Positions 1 through 6,140 of a stretch of DNA of 34,732 bases are shown here, in pieces. The stretch is from Candidatus Saccharimonadales bacterium. Lineage in GTDB: Bacteria > Patescibacteriota > Saccharimonadia > Saccharimonadales > UBA10212. The stretch is from contig JANWHE010000003.1 of assembly GCA_025450575.1 (NCBI GenBank), positions 1-34,732 on the forward strand, given 5' to 3'. Below the pieces are notes generated by a model. The model ran no database searches. It was not told where the DNA came from and was given only the letters and a program-made list of their open reading frames with translations. Both the position numbers and the translations under genes were made by a program. Every line of letters starts with the position of its first letter. The stretch's first letter is position 1.

Positions 1-379
1 CTGCCATTCTACTGAAGGCCCCAAAGCTTCTAGGATTGTCAGTTTCAATGCTAGTGGTGATTGCTATTGCTCCCGATTCGCGAGCAACATTAATGACCCG
101 GTCTTGTAACTCGTCAATCACTCCGTTGCCTCGATGTTCGGGCAGTATTCCTGCTTGCCATATAAACCACTCGATTAAGGGAGTTGTCGTTGGATGGCTG
201 GTTATAAAACCTATAGGCCGATTTTCAACAGTCGCGATAAAACTGGCATTGCCAAAATTACGGAATAAATTCCAATAAGTGTACTTGGTATGCGGTGTGA
301 GGGGAGCCAATTCGGGAACGAGTTTAAAAATGGCGTCTGTATCATTAGTTTGGCTGGGGCGATAAAGAATATCTGACAT
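1..379 (-). CDS. GNAT-family N-acetyltransferase, EctA-like (3' end cut by window)
   Basis: Reading left from ATG at 379 gives at least 126 residues, starting MSDILYRPSQTNDTDAIFKL. The frame is open to the window edge, so the C-terminus is missing. It has the acetyl-CoA transferase layout: the acceptor-side segment TKYTYWNLFRNFG, a strand with FIWQAGILPEHRGNG (the acetyl-CoA loop, Q/RxxGxG-like), and TSIETDNPRSFGAF near the end. These segments resemble diaminobutyrate acetyltransferases (EctA: YSYL, FVWQ, RGrGL, TTxxPDNxxS), but no ectB or ectC is visible, so the substrate is open. There is no Shine-Dalgarno sequence. A promoter ends exactly at the start codon, suggesting a leaderless message. 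The region is AT-richer than the core genes to its right. Family call is good; substrate is a guess. Confidence 0.75.
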   Translation of the reverse strand, partial: MSDILYRPSQTNDTDAIFKLVPELAPLTPHTKYTYWNLFRNFGNASFIATVENRPIGFITSHPTTTPLIEWFIWQAGILPEHRGNGVIDELQDRVINVARESGAIAITTSIETDNPRSFGAFSRMA

Positions 380-385
380 TTAAAT

Positions 386-414
386 AAAATACAATAAAGT
401 ACTCTATACGTCAA
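386..414 (-). promoter_or_regulatory. Promoter for the GNAT gene, leaderless type
   Basis: On the minus strand, TTGACG (409-414) and TATTTT (386-391) are separated by exactly 17 bases. Only six bases lie between the -10 box and the ATG at 379, so transcription should start at or next to the A of the start codon. Confidence 0.6.
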
Positions 415-418
415 TATA

Positions 419-492
419 TGGCTGGGGAAGAGGGATTCGAACCCCCGATCCTGGGACCAGAACCCAGTGCCTTACCGCTTGGCCATTCCCCA
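419..492 (-). tRNA. tRNA-Gln (anticodon CTG)
   Basis: Minus-strand cloverleaf: acceptor TGGGGAA paired with TTCCCCA, discriminator G, encoded CCA. The anticodon stem CTGGG/CCCAG encloses loop TTCTGGT, giving anticodon CTG, which reads CAG. T-arm GGGGG-TTCGAAT-CCCTC is present. The start TGGGGAATGGCCAAGCGGTAAGGC is cut short here to its visible character: a typical bacterial tRNA-Gln with the U1-A72-like weak first pair. Confidence 0.95.
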
Positions 493-508
493 TTATTCGA
501 CCCCTGTT

Positions 509-537
509 ATTATACTTATTCTAGCGTTAATTCACAA
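509..537 (-). promoter_or_regulatory. Promoter for tRNA-Gln
   Basis: On the minus strand, TTGTGA (532-537) and TATAAT (509-514) are 17 bases apart and lie about 17 bases upstream of the tRNA 5' end. Confidence 0.6.
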
Positions 538-560
538 CGGCGGTTATACTTTAGATAATC

Positions 561-1202
561 ATGATCCATCCTATCGGCCGCAAGGAGTTATGGCACGCCC
601 AGCTGGTTTTTTTGTTGGCGGTCATCCTGCAGTACACTTTGCCAAAGGAACTCCGTGTTGGCGACCGCTGGACTATCGCTATCATCGAACTGGTCCTGAT
701 AGCCTGTATAGGCGTTACCGCGCCTAAACGCCACATCAGTTTCAAGAGCATTAACCGCACCATAGCGGTACTGCTGATAACTGTTATCTCCTTCACCAAC
801 ATCACTTCCCTCTGGCTGGTCATCAACGGCCTGCTGAATGGCAGCGATGTGCCCGGTAAGCATCTGGTGACGGCCGCTTTCGCTATCTTCATAACCAACA
901 TAATTTCCTTCAGTCTGTGGTACTGGGAAATCGACAGTCCGGGCCTGACCGGCGTGAAAAAACACGATTCCGACCCCCAGTTTGATTTTCCGCAGATGGA
1001 ATCGCAGCTTAAACACAACGAAGGCTGGGAGCCGACCTATTTCGACTATCTATATCTGTCGGTCACGAACTCCACGGCCTTCAGCCCGACCGACACCATG
1101 CCGCTGACGCATTTCACTAAAGCTCTAATGAGCGTCCAAGCGCTTATCGCGTTACTGACCGTCGTCTTGGTGACGGCCCGCGCCGTGAATGTTCTTGGTT
1201 AA
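561..1202 (+). CDS. Multi-pass membrane protein, DUF1345/ion-channel-like
   Basis: The 213-residue protein has about five hydrophobic segments (roughly residues 14-27, 38-55, 67-90, 104-125 and 185-211). The end, YFDYLYLSVTNSTAFSPTD followed by a final helix, has the shape of a two-helix channel: pore helix, filter-like loop, last helix. A canonical potassium filter (TVGYG) is absent; the loop reads STAFSPTD. This pattern also occurs in DUF1345 membrane proteins. No clear Shine-Dalgarno site precedes ATG 561; TATACT lies ten bases upstream. It converges on sodA, with a shared hairpin at the junction. Function unknown; transport of an ion is inference only. Confidence 0.7.
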   Translation: MIHPIGRKELWHAQLVFLLAVILQYTLPKELRVGDRWTIAIIELVLIACIGVTAPKRHISFKSINRTIAVLLITVISFTNITSLWLVINGLLNGSDVPGKHLVTAAFAIFITNIISFSLWYWEIDSPGLTGVKKHDSDPQFDFPQMESQLKHNEGWEPTYFDYLYLSVTNSTAFSPTDTMPLTHFTKALMSVQALIALLTVVLVTARAVNVLG

Positions 1203-1224
1203 ATACTTAACAAGTCAAGTATTT
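1201..1224. terminator. Short bidirectional hairpin between convergent genes
   Basis: AAATACTT and AAGTATTT form an 8-bp AT-rich stem around an 8-base loop, overlapping the stop codons of both the upstream membrane gene and sodA. There is no long T-tract, so termination strength is uncertain. Confidence 0.45.
1203..1219 (+). repeat. 17-bp motif, copy 1 (see 25196)
   Basis: ATACTTAACAAGTCAAG is identical to 25196-25212. Both copies lie immediately after a plus-strand stop codon. Here it forms part of the hairpin overlapping the sodA stop. Confidence 0.7.
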
Positions 1225-1802
1225 AGCCGTTTGGCGACGACATCCCAGTTGACCACGTTCCACCACGCTTCTATGTATTCCGGGCGGCGGTTCTGATATT
1301 TCAAGTAGTAGGCGTGTTCCCAGACATCCAAACCCAGCACAGGCGTCTTGCCGTCTTTGAGCGGTGTCTCCTGATTGGCCGTCGACATGATTTCAAGCTG
1401 ATCGCCATTTTTGACCAGCCAAGCCCAGCCGGAGCCGAACTGGCCGACGGCGGCGTCTGTGAACTTGGTTTTAAAATCGCCGGCGCCGCCAAAAGTCTTG
1501 GTAACGGCTTCCGGGATATCCTTGCCGCCTTCCGGTTTCATGGTTTCCCAGAACATAGTGTGATTGTAGTGGCCGCCGCCATTATTGCGCACCGCCGTAC
1601 GGATATCGCCCGGCAGGGACTCGATGTATTTTAAGATTTCCTCGATCGGCTTGTTCTGCCACTCCGGAGCGGCCGACAAGGCATCGTTTAGCTTGGCTAC
1701 GTAAGCAGCGTGGTGTTTGTCGTGATGGATTTCCATCGTCTTGGCGTCGATATAGGGCTCCAGCGCATCAAAAGCGTAGCCCAGCTCTGGCAACTCGAAC
1801 AT
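1215..1802 (-). CDS. sodA: Superoxide dismutase, Mn type
   Basis: The 195-residue protein has the full Fe/Mn superoxide dismutase fold and converts superoxide to oxygen and peroxide in the cytoplasm. Metal ligands are visible as H26 (IHHDKHHAAYV), H81 (GGGHYNHTMFW), D159 and H163 (LDVWEHAYYLKYQNRRPEY). Manganese rather than iron is suggested by Gly at the GGGHYNH position and by Gln in STANQETP (Q144), the MnSOD arrangement. Length is normal for the family. ATG 1802 is preceded by an excellent site, AAGGAGG, about five bases away. It is probably monocistronic and ends in a hairpin shared with the convergent membrane gene. It implies at least transient exposure to oxygen. Confidence 0.97.
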   Translation of the reverse strand: MFELPELGYAFDALEPYIDAKTMEIHHDKHHAAYVAKLNDALSAAPEWQNKPIEEILKYIESLPGDIRTAVRNNGGGHYNHTMFWETMKPEGGKDIPEAVTKTFGGAGDFKTKFTDAAVGQFGSGWAWLVKNGDQLEIMSTANQETPLKDGKTPVLGLDVWEHAYYLKYQNRRPEYIEAWWNVVNWDVVAKRLNT

Positions 1803-1823
1803 TAGACCCTCCTTTCCGGCTTA

Positions 1824-2312
1824 CTAAGAGCGCTCAGGGCGCCACTTCAGAAGTTCGGCGGCGTATGCGATCCAAAACAGCAGGACGCTGATTTCTATGA
1901 CCGTCCACCAGCCGGGCGACTGGCTGAGGTATTTACCGAAGTAGCCGCTGTTCTGTAAAGCTTTAGCAGTGTCGCTGGTTACCAAAAACAGGTTTTCGAT
2001 GAACCAGAAGCCGGTTACTAAAACGGCCAAAGCGACACCCCAGAACCGCGCCATGGCGCTCATCGGTACCCGCAGCAGGCTAAGCGCGCCCCAGACCTCG
2101 GCTATGATTATCACGATAGCCACGACTACCGGCCAACCGACGCTAATGTTGTCTAGGAAGTCTTTGAACTTCCCGAAGCCGATAACCTGCAATATGGCCA
2201 TTACGAATAAAACGGCCGCCGGTATGGCCAGCGCGTTCCAGCTTGCCGGGCTTAACGCCGGAGTCTTTTCCCCACCAGACCAGTTTGACCTGTAATCTCG
2301 ATAAGATCTCAT
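1824..2312 (-). CDS. Four-helix membrane protein, unknown function
   Basis: The 162-residue protein has a basic, hydrophilic N-terminus (MRSYRDYRSNWSGGEK) followed by four hydrophobic segments at about 27-47, 58-80, 86-110 and 134-153. The layout of four helices with a charged first loop resembles DoxX-like small membrane proteins, but no diagnostic motif is seen, so no function is assigned. The start at 2312 is supported by AGGGGAC a few bases upstream. It lies directly upstream of sodA on the same strand with a 21-bp gap, so co-transcription with sodA is possible, although sodA keeps its own strong ribosome-binding site. Confidence 0.75.
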   Translation of the reverse strand: MRSYRDYRSNWSGGEKTPALSPASWNALAIPAAVLFVMAILQVIGFGKFKDFLDNISVGWPVVVAIVIIIAEVWGALSLLRVPMSAMARFWGVALAVLVTGFWFIENLFLVTSDTAKALQNSGYFGKYLSQSPGWWTVIEISVLLFWIAYAAELLKWRPERS

Positions 2313-2362
2313 ATGTCCCCTCGCTTTTATTTATTGTTTCTATAATACACCAAAAGCGGCAT

Positions 2363-3004
2363 CTATTTCTGATTTTCGCGGCGCCATTTGGCGATTTGGG
2401 CGTGGTGGCCGCTAAGCAGGACGTCCGGCACTTTCAGACCGCGGAACTCTTCAGGCCGCGTATAGTGCGCGTGCTCTTTCTCGTCTTGAGCGCTGAAACT
2501 TTCATTGACGGCGCTGGTTTCGCCGCCCAGCACGCCTGGGATCAGCCGCGTCACGGCATCAGCTACAACCATAGCCGGAATCTCACCGCCGGTTAGAATA
2601 TAATTACCAGCCGATATTTCTTTATCGACCAGAGTAGTAATCCGCTCATCATAGCCTTCATAATGGCCGCAGATAATAATCAGGCCGGCTTCGGTGGCCG
2701 CGAATTCGCGGGCCATCTTCTGGCCGAAGATTTCGCCCCGCGGCGTCATCAGCAGGACTTGGGCGTCGGGGTCGATCTTTTTAGCGTGCTCAACGGCCGC
2801 GAACAGCGGCTCCGGCCGCAGCACCATGCCATCCCCGCCGCCATACGGTGTATCATCGACCTGCTTGCGTGGGCCGATGCCGAAATCCCGCAGATTGATC
2901 AGCTCATACTCTACCAAGCTCTCTTTTTGGGCTTTCCATAGCATGCTGGAATTCAAAACGCCCTCGAACATCTCCGGAAATAGCGTTATTATCTGAATTT
3001 TCAC
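2363..3004 (-). CDS. trmD: tRNA (guanine(37)-N1)-methyltransferase TrmD
   Basis: TrmD methylates G37 next to the anticodon of tRNAs reading CNN codons, using S-adenosylmethionine, and prevents +1 frameshifting. The sequence begins MKIQIITLFPEMF and contains DTPYGGGDGMVLRPEP, ICGHYEGYDERI (the knot strand with the catalytic region) and LTGGEIPAMVVADAVTRLIPGVLG, the SPOUT trefoil-knot signature. At 213 residues it is shorter than typical proteins (about 240) because the C-terminal domain is trimmed. The start is GTG at 3004, one base after the khpA stop codon, so translation is probably coupled. The rimM gene that often sits between khpA and trmD is absent here. Confidence 0.97.
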   Translation of the reverse strand: MKIQIITLFPEMFEGVLNSSMLWKAQKESLVEYELINLRDFGIGPRKQVDDTPYGGGDGMVLRPEPLFAAVEHAKKIDPDAQVLLMTPRGEIFGQKMAREFAATEAGLIIICGHYEGYDERITTLVDKEISAGNYILTGGEIPAMVVADAVTRLIPGVLGGETSAVNESFSAQDEKEHAHYTRPEEFRGLKVPDVLLSGHHAQIAKWRRENQK

Positions 3005-3005
3005 T

Positions 3006-3470
3006 TTAAACGTCGAGGTCGTCTAGGTCGGCTAGTTCGGCTCGGGTGCGCGATACAACATCCGACGGCTCGTCTTCGGCTATGACTTCTTCGACCTGTT
3101 CTTCTTCTACGACCTCTTCGTCGGCCGGCTCGTCCTTGGCCGGAGGTGTATCATCGTCAGCAATATCGTCGGCTGGCGCCGGTTTGTCGTCGCGTCGCGG
3201 CGCCGGACGGTCGCCAGGTTCGCCGGTATCAATTATTTTTAAGTTATAACGGGCGTCGTTCTTGGTACCCAGAGCCCGTAATAAGGTACGCAGGCTTTGG
3301 GCGGTAGCGCCGCGCTTGCCGATTACCCGGCCCAAGTCTTCCGGATCTACCGACAGTTCCAGCAGAACGCCTTTTTCGTCGATGGTGCGCTCGATTTTAA
3401 CGGCATCGGGATTGTTGACGAGTGATTTTACGATGTACTCAATGAATTGCTGGTCTATGCTGGCGGCCAT
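3006..3470 (-). CDS. khpA: KH-domain RNA-binding protein KhpA with acidic tail
   Basis: The first 75 or so residues form a single KH domain of the KhpA/YlqC type, with the GxxG loop as GKRG in DLGRVIGKRGATAQSLRTLL, which binds single-stranded RNA. KhpA homologues are usually about 75-85 residues. This one is 154, because a tail of about 65 residues very rich in Asp, Glu, Pro and Ala is added. The start at 3470 has AAGGAG seven bases upstream, and a TATAAT box lies at 3501-3506. It forms an operon with trmD and follows rpsP, the conserved rpsP-khpA order. The tail is probably disordered; its role is unknown. Confidence 0.9.
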   Translation of the reverse strand: MAASIDQQFIEYIVKSLVNNPDAVKIERTIDEKGVLLELSVDPEDLGRVIGKRGATAQSLRTLLRALGTKNDARYNLKIIDTGEPGDRPAPRRDDKPAPADDIADDDTPPAKDEPADEEVVEEEQVEEVIAEDEPSDVVSRTRAELADLDDLDV

Positions 3471-3500
3471 ACGGAATCTCCTTATCTAGTAGCAATAATT

Positions 3501-3506
3501 ATTATA
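3501..3506 (-). promoter_or_regulatory. -10 box for khpA-trmD
   Basis: TATAAT on the minus strand lies about 30 bases upstream of the khpA start, in the rpsP-khpA gap. No good -35 is visible at 17 bases. Confidence 0.45.
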
Positions 3507-3554
3507 TCAGTATGATTTGACAGGTTATGTAAGAATTCTCTTGGTCTGAACGGT

Positions 3555-4088
3555 TTACTCGGCCAGCTTTTCGGCGGCTGGTTCTTCAGCTTCGGGTTCG
3601 ACGGCCGGCACCTCTTCGGCTGGAGTTTCCGGCTCAGATGGAGTTTCTTTGGCCGCGGGTTCGGCGGCTTCGTTGGTGGTCTCAGCTTCTTGAGTGACAG
3701 CTTCTTCAGCTACCGGAGCTTCGGCGGCCGGCTCGGTCGTCGCGTCGCCTCCCTGGGACGGCGCTTCGGCTTCGGCCGGGCGGGTGCTGCGGCGTTTGTC
3801 CGGATTGCGCACCGTCCGCTCCCTGGGTTCGCTGAGCTTTACCCAAGCCGGTAATTTTACGCCTTGGCTTTGCAGCAGACGCGCCACCCGGTCGGACGGC
3901 TGGGCGCCGTTCTCTAGGTATTTGGCGGCCTGCTGGCTATCGATGGCGGCGGTCTTGGTGTGCGGGTCATAGCTGCCCAGATAAGCTACTATGCGGCCGC
4001 CAGTGGGGCTGAAACGGCTGTCCTGAACAATCACCCTGAATTGGGCGTGGCCGCTGCGGCCGGTTCTTTGAAGACGGATGGCTAACAT
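3555..4088 (-). CDS. rpsP: 30S ribosomal protein bS16 with long Ala/Glu/Pro tail
   Basis: Residues 1-85 are a standard bS16: MLAIRLQRTGRSGHAQFRVI, the GRIVAYLGSYDPHTK loop and the segment QPSDRVARLLQSQGV. The protein is needed for 30S assembly and sits in the lower body of the subunit. A normal bS16 ends near residue 80-90. Here about 90 further residues follow, almost entirely Ala, Glu, Pro and Thr (AEAPSQGGDATTEPAAEAPV and onward), giving 177 in all. A strong AAGGAG site about nine bases upstream fixes the start at 4088. It has its own consensus promoter inside the end of rnc. The acidic tail parallels that of the neighbouring KhpA. Confidence 0.96.
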   Translation of the reverse strand: MLAIRLQRTGRSGHAQFRVIVQDSRFSPTGGRIVAYLGSYDPHTKTAAIDSQQAAKYLENGAQPSDRVARLLQSQGVKLPAWVKLSEPRERTVRNPDKRRSTRPAEAEAPSQGGDATTEPAAEAPVAEEAVTQEAETTNEAAEPAAKETPSEPETPAEEVPAVEPEAEEPAAEKLAE

Positions 4089-4116
4089 TAAATACTAACT
4101 CCTTGTAGTCCCTGAA

Positions 4117-4145
4117 ATTTTACAGATATCCACCTCTGTTGTCAA
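4117..4145 (-). promoter_or_regulatory. Consensus promoter for rpsP
   Basis: A perfect TTGACA (4140-4145) and TAAAAT (4117-4122) are separated by 17 bases on the minus strand. The -35 box overlaps the stop codon of rnc. This is the best sigma-70-like promoter in the window and gives a leader of about 20 bases containing the rpsP ribosome-binding site. Confidence 0.75.
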
Positions 4146-4837
4146 TTCTTCTTATATTGTTTGATGGCCGCGGTGGCGGCTGCCACCTGGGCCGCCTGCT
4201 TGCTGGGCCCGGTTCCTTCGCCCATCAGCTGGTTATTCACGAATGCGCCGACGACGAATACCTTATCATGGTCCGGGCCTTCTTCGCTGATTACCTTGTA
4301 TACCGGAGTAAAGCCCTCTTTGTTCTGCACCAGCTCCTGCAGGCGCGATTTGGGGTCAAGCCAGGTGCCGGATTCTAAAATGGTGTCGAAGGTCGTCAGC
4401 AGGGTTTTGGTAATGTAGTCTTTGGCGGCTTCATAACCTTTCTCCAAATAAAGCGCCCCGATTACGGATTCGTAAGTATTGGCCAGTATCTGCTGGCGGG
4501 CCCGTTCCGAGCCACGCTTCTCGCCGCGGCTTAAGCGTAGCAGTGGTTCAAACCCCTCGCGGGCGGCGGCGGCGCTGATGCTCTCGGTACGCACCAAAGC
4601 GCTGCGCCAGTTGGTCAGAATGCCTTCCGGCTCTTTATAATTGCCATAAAGATATTCGGTGACTACCAGTTCCAAAACGGCATCGCCTAGGAACTCCAGC
4701 CGTTCGTTATGTTCCAGCGCGGTCTTCTTATGCTCGTTCAGGTATGAGCGATGCGTGAAGGCCGTCACCAGCAGCTGGGTGTCATCAAAACCGCCGAAAT
4801 GGTCATTGGCGAAAGCTTGGTATTTGGTAATGTCCAT
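4142..4837 (-). CDS. rnc: Ribonuclease III
   Basis: RNase III cleaves double-stranded RNA, including rRNA precursors. The signature HNERLEFLGDAVLELVVTEY holds catalytic E48 and D52. The second catalytic pair lies in LANTYESVIGALYL, where Asn (N120) stands at the position usually Asp and E123 is kept; Asn here also occurs in other bacterial homologues. A double-stranded RNA-binding domain fills about residues 160-231 (PKSRLQELVQ to QAAQVAAATAAIKQYKKN). Length is normal. The ATG at 4837 lies 16 bases from GGAG, a long spacing; an in-frame CTG lies upstream but is too close to that site. It ends the rpmF-nusB-NUDIX-rnc run. Confidence 0.96.
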   Translation of the reverse strand: MDITKYQAFANDHFGGFDDTQLLVTAFTHRSYLNEHKKTALEHNERLEFLGDAVLELVVTEYLYGNYKEPEGILTNWRSALVRTESISAAAAREGFEPLLRLSRGEKRGSERARQQILANTYESVIGALYLEKGYEAAKDYITKTLLTTFDTILESGTWLDPKSRLQELVQNKEGFTPVYKVISEEGPDHDKVFVVGAFVNNQLMGEGTGPSKQAAQVAAATAAIKQYKKN

Positions 4838-4857
4838 GAGTTTTTTGGTCAGTCTCC

Positions 4858-5355
4858 TTACTTACTATTCCTGATTTTCTTTAAGCCGAGCAGAATCAAT
4901 TTGCCGATGTCCTCGTATTCGATCTTGTCTAAGGCCTCGTTAGCGCTCAGCCAGCCGATACTTTTCATCCATTCCTCGGCCTTTATCTTGCCACTGTCGC
5001 CTAGAGCCTCGACTAAGAATATTTCGGTGGTCATCAGCACCAGGCTGTCGGCTCGGCGATAACGGAAGTTGATCTTGCCCAGCCAGTCGCCGACCTTCAT
5101 CTTCTGCAGCCCGGTCTCCTCGCGGATTTCCCGTTCAGCGGTCGTCCGGGCGGCCTCGCCATCTTCGATATGGCCTTTAGGAATCGTCCAGCGGCCCTTG
5201 GAATCCTGGATCAGAAGTATCTCAACGCCGCCGGCCCGGTTTTTGCGGTAAACGATACCGCCGGCGGTCGGCTCGCGCACCACTTCCTTGATAGCCGGAC
5301 GATGCGTCTGAACAAATTTTCGCAAGCCGGAAATCGGCTTGGGCCTTTTCATCAT
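4858..5355 (-). CDS. NUDIX hydrolase
   Basis: The 165-residue protein contains a perfect NUDIX box at about residues 61-83, beginning GHIEDGE and ending REIREETGL, preceded by GRWTIPK. The box coordinates magnesium and cleaves a nucleoside diphosphate linked to another moiety. The GRWTxPKGHIExGE context is common in MutT-like and dinucleoside polyphosphate hydrolases, so removal of damaged nucleotides or Ap4A-type molecules is likely, but the substrate cannot be read from the sequence. About 25 basic residues precede the domain. It lies between nusB (9-bp gap) and rnc (20-bp gap), in one apparent operon. It is distinct from the NUDIX-like insertion in leuS. Confidence 0.92.
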   Translation of the reverse strand: MMKRPKPISGLRKFVQTHRPAIKEVVREPTAGGIVYRKNRAGGVEILLIQDSKGRWTIPKGHIEDGEAARTTAEREIREETGLQKMKVGDWLGKINFRYRRADSLVLMTTEIFLVEALGDSGKIKAEEWMKSIGWLSANEALDKIEYEDIGKLILLGLKKIRNSK

Positions 5356-5364
5356 CTTAAAGTC

Positions 5365-5844
5365 TTATCCTTTTTTGGCAGTTGGTTTAGGTTTGGCGGC
5401 TTTTTTGGCGGCCTTTGGTTCTTCTTTGTTACGCAGGACGGTGCCTAGCACGCCGTTGATGAACTTAGAGGAGTTGTCGCCACCAAAAGCCTTGGCCAGC
5501 TCCACCGCCTCGTTGATTACGACTTTCGGCGGCACGCCTTCCTCGAACAGCAATTCGTAAACGCCGATCCGCAGGATTACGCGGTCCATCCGGGCGATCT
5601 GTTCGATCGGCCATTCTGGAGCCACTGGCCGGATGATGTCATCCAGCTCCTGCTGCTTGTCATGAATGCCGTGGACTAACTCGCCGATAAAGTTTTTGTC
5701 CTCTATCGTTTCCTCGTATCGCCCAATGTTTCGCTCCAAAACCTCGTCAAGGTTTAGGCCGGAGTCTTCAACTTCCCGACGAAAATCCTCCTCGTAAAGA
5801 GTTTGGAGTGCAACAATGCGGCCAAGATGGCGATTAGCGCTCAT
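5365..5844 (-). CDS. nusB: Transcription antitermination factor NusB
   Basis: NusB binds boxA RNA with S10 (NusE) and supports rRNA antitermination and processing. The 159-residue sequence has the family landmarks: an N-terminal [20 protein letters not shown], the core [23 protein letters not shown] and the end [27 protein letters not shown] Lys/Ala-rich tail ([15 protein letters not shown]) extends the normal end slightly. The start ATG at 5844 has only a weak AGAAAG upstream. It follows rpmF and precedes a NUDIX gene; a hairpin in the rpmF-nusB gap could tune read-through. Confidence 0.96.
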   Translation of the reverse strand: MSANRHLGRIVALQTLYEEDFRREVEDSGLNLDEVLERNIGRYEETIEDKNFIGELVHGIHDKQQELDDIIRPVAPEWPIEQIARMDRVILRIGVYELLFEEGVPPKVVINEAVELAKAFGGDNSSKFINGVLGTVLRNKEEPKAAKKAAKPKPTAKKG

Positions 5845-5874
5845 ACGTTGTCAATCTTTCTAGCTTTGTTTAGC

Positions 5875-5908
5875 CGAACCACTCATTTTAGTATACCTTA
5901 GCGGTTCG
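5875..5908 (-). other. Hairpin in the rpmF-nusB gap
   Basis: On the minus strand CGAACCGCT (5900-5908) pairs with AGTGGTTCG (5875-5883) through one G-U pair, enclosing 16 bases. There is no T-tract, so it is not an obvious terminator. It may be an attenuating or processing stem. Confidence 0.35.
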
Positions 5909-5925
5909 TCCGAGCTACGAGCTTT

Positions 5926-6063
5926 TTAGGCTTCAGGAGTCTTACTGGCGGCCCCGACTTTGACCGGGCTTTTGGCGTTGACGCGGCGGGCTAGTTTTCG
6001 GACCAGGTGGCTGCGGCGCATGCCGGTGCGGCGGGAACTGGTTCGTTTCTTGGGCTTTCCCAC
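5926..6063 (-). CDS. rpmF: 50S ribosomal protein bL32 (short, no zinc cysteines)
   Basis: The 45-residue basic protein begins MGKPKKRTSSRRTGMRRSHL, matching the bL32 N-terminus (PKKRTSxSRRxxRRSH). bL32 is part of the large subunit near the exit tunnel. Normal length is 55-60 residues, often with a C-terminal CxxC pair; both are missing here and the end is a plain VNAKSPVKVGAASKTPEA. The start is GTG at 6063, placed by AAGGAG eight bases upstream. An independent promoter with TTGTAA and TATAAT 17 bases apart lies upstream, partly in the end of leuS. It leads into nusB. Confidence 0.88.
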   Translation of the reverse strand: MGKPKKRTSSRRTGMRRSHLVRKLARRVNAKSPVKVGAASKTPEA

Positions 6064-6111
6064 TAAGAACACTCCTTTTTGGGGCTTAAATTAACTTGTA
6101 GCTTAGGCTCG

Positions 6112-6140
6112 ATTATACCGTTTATCACCTTAGATTACAA
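6112..6140 (-). promoter_or_regulatory. Promoter for rpmF-nusB operon
   Basis: TTGTAA (6135-6140) and TATAAT (6112-6117) on the minus strand are 17 bases apart. The -35 box lies inside the last codons of leuS. The leader of about 40 bases includes the rpmF ribosome-binding site. Confidence 0.65.

Noticed and set aside
1215-1217. Recoding of UGA as glycine, as in SR1 and Gracilibacteria
   Set aside because: Genes such as sodA and rnc end at TGA at the expected family length, so TGA is a normal stop.
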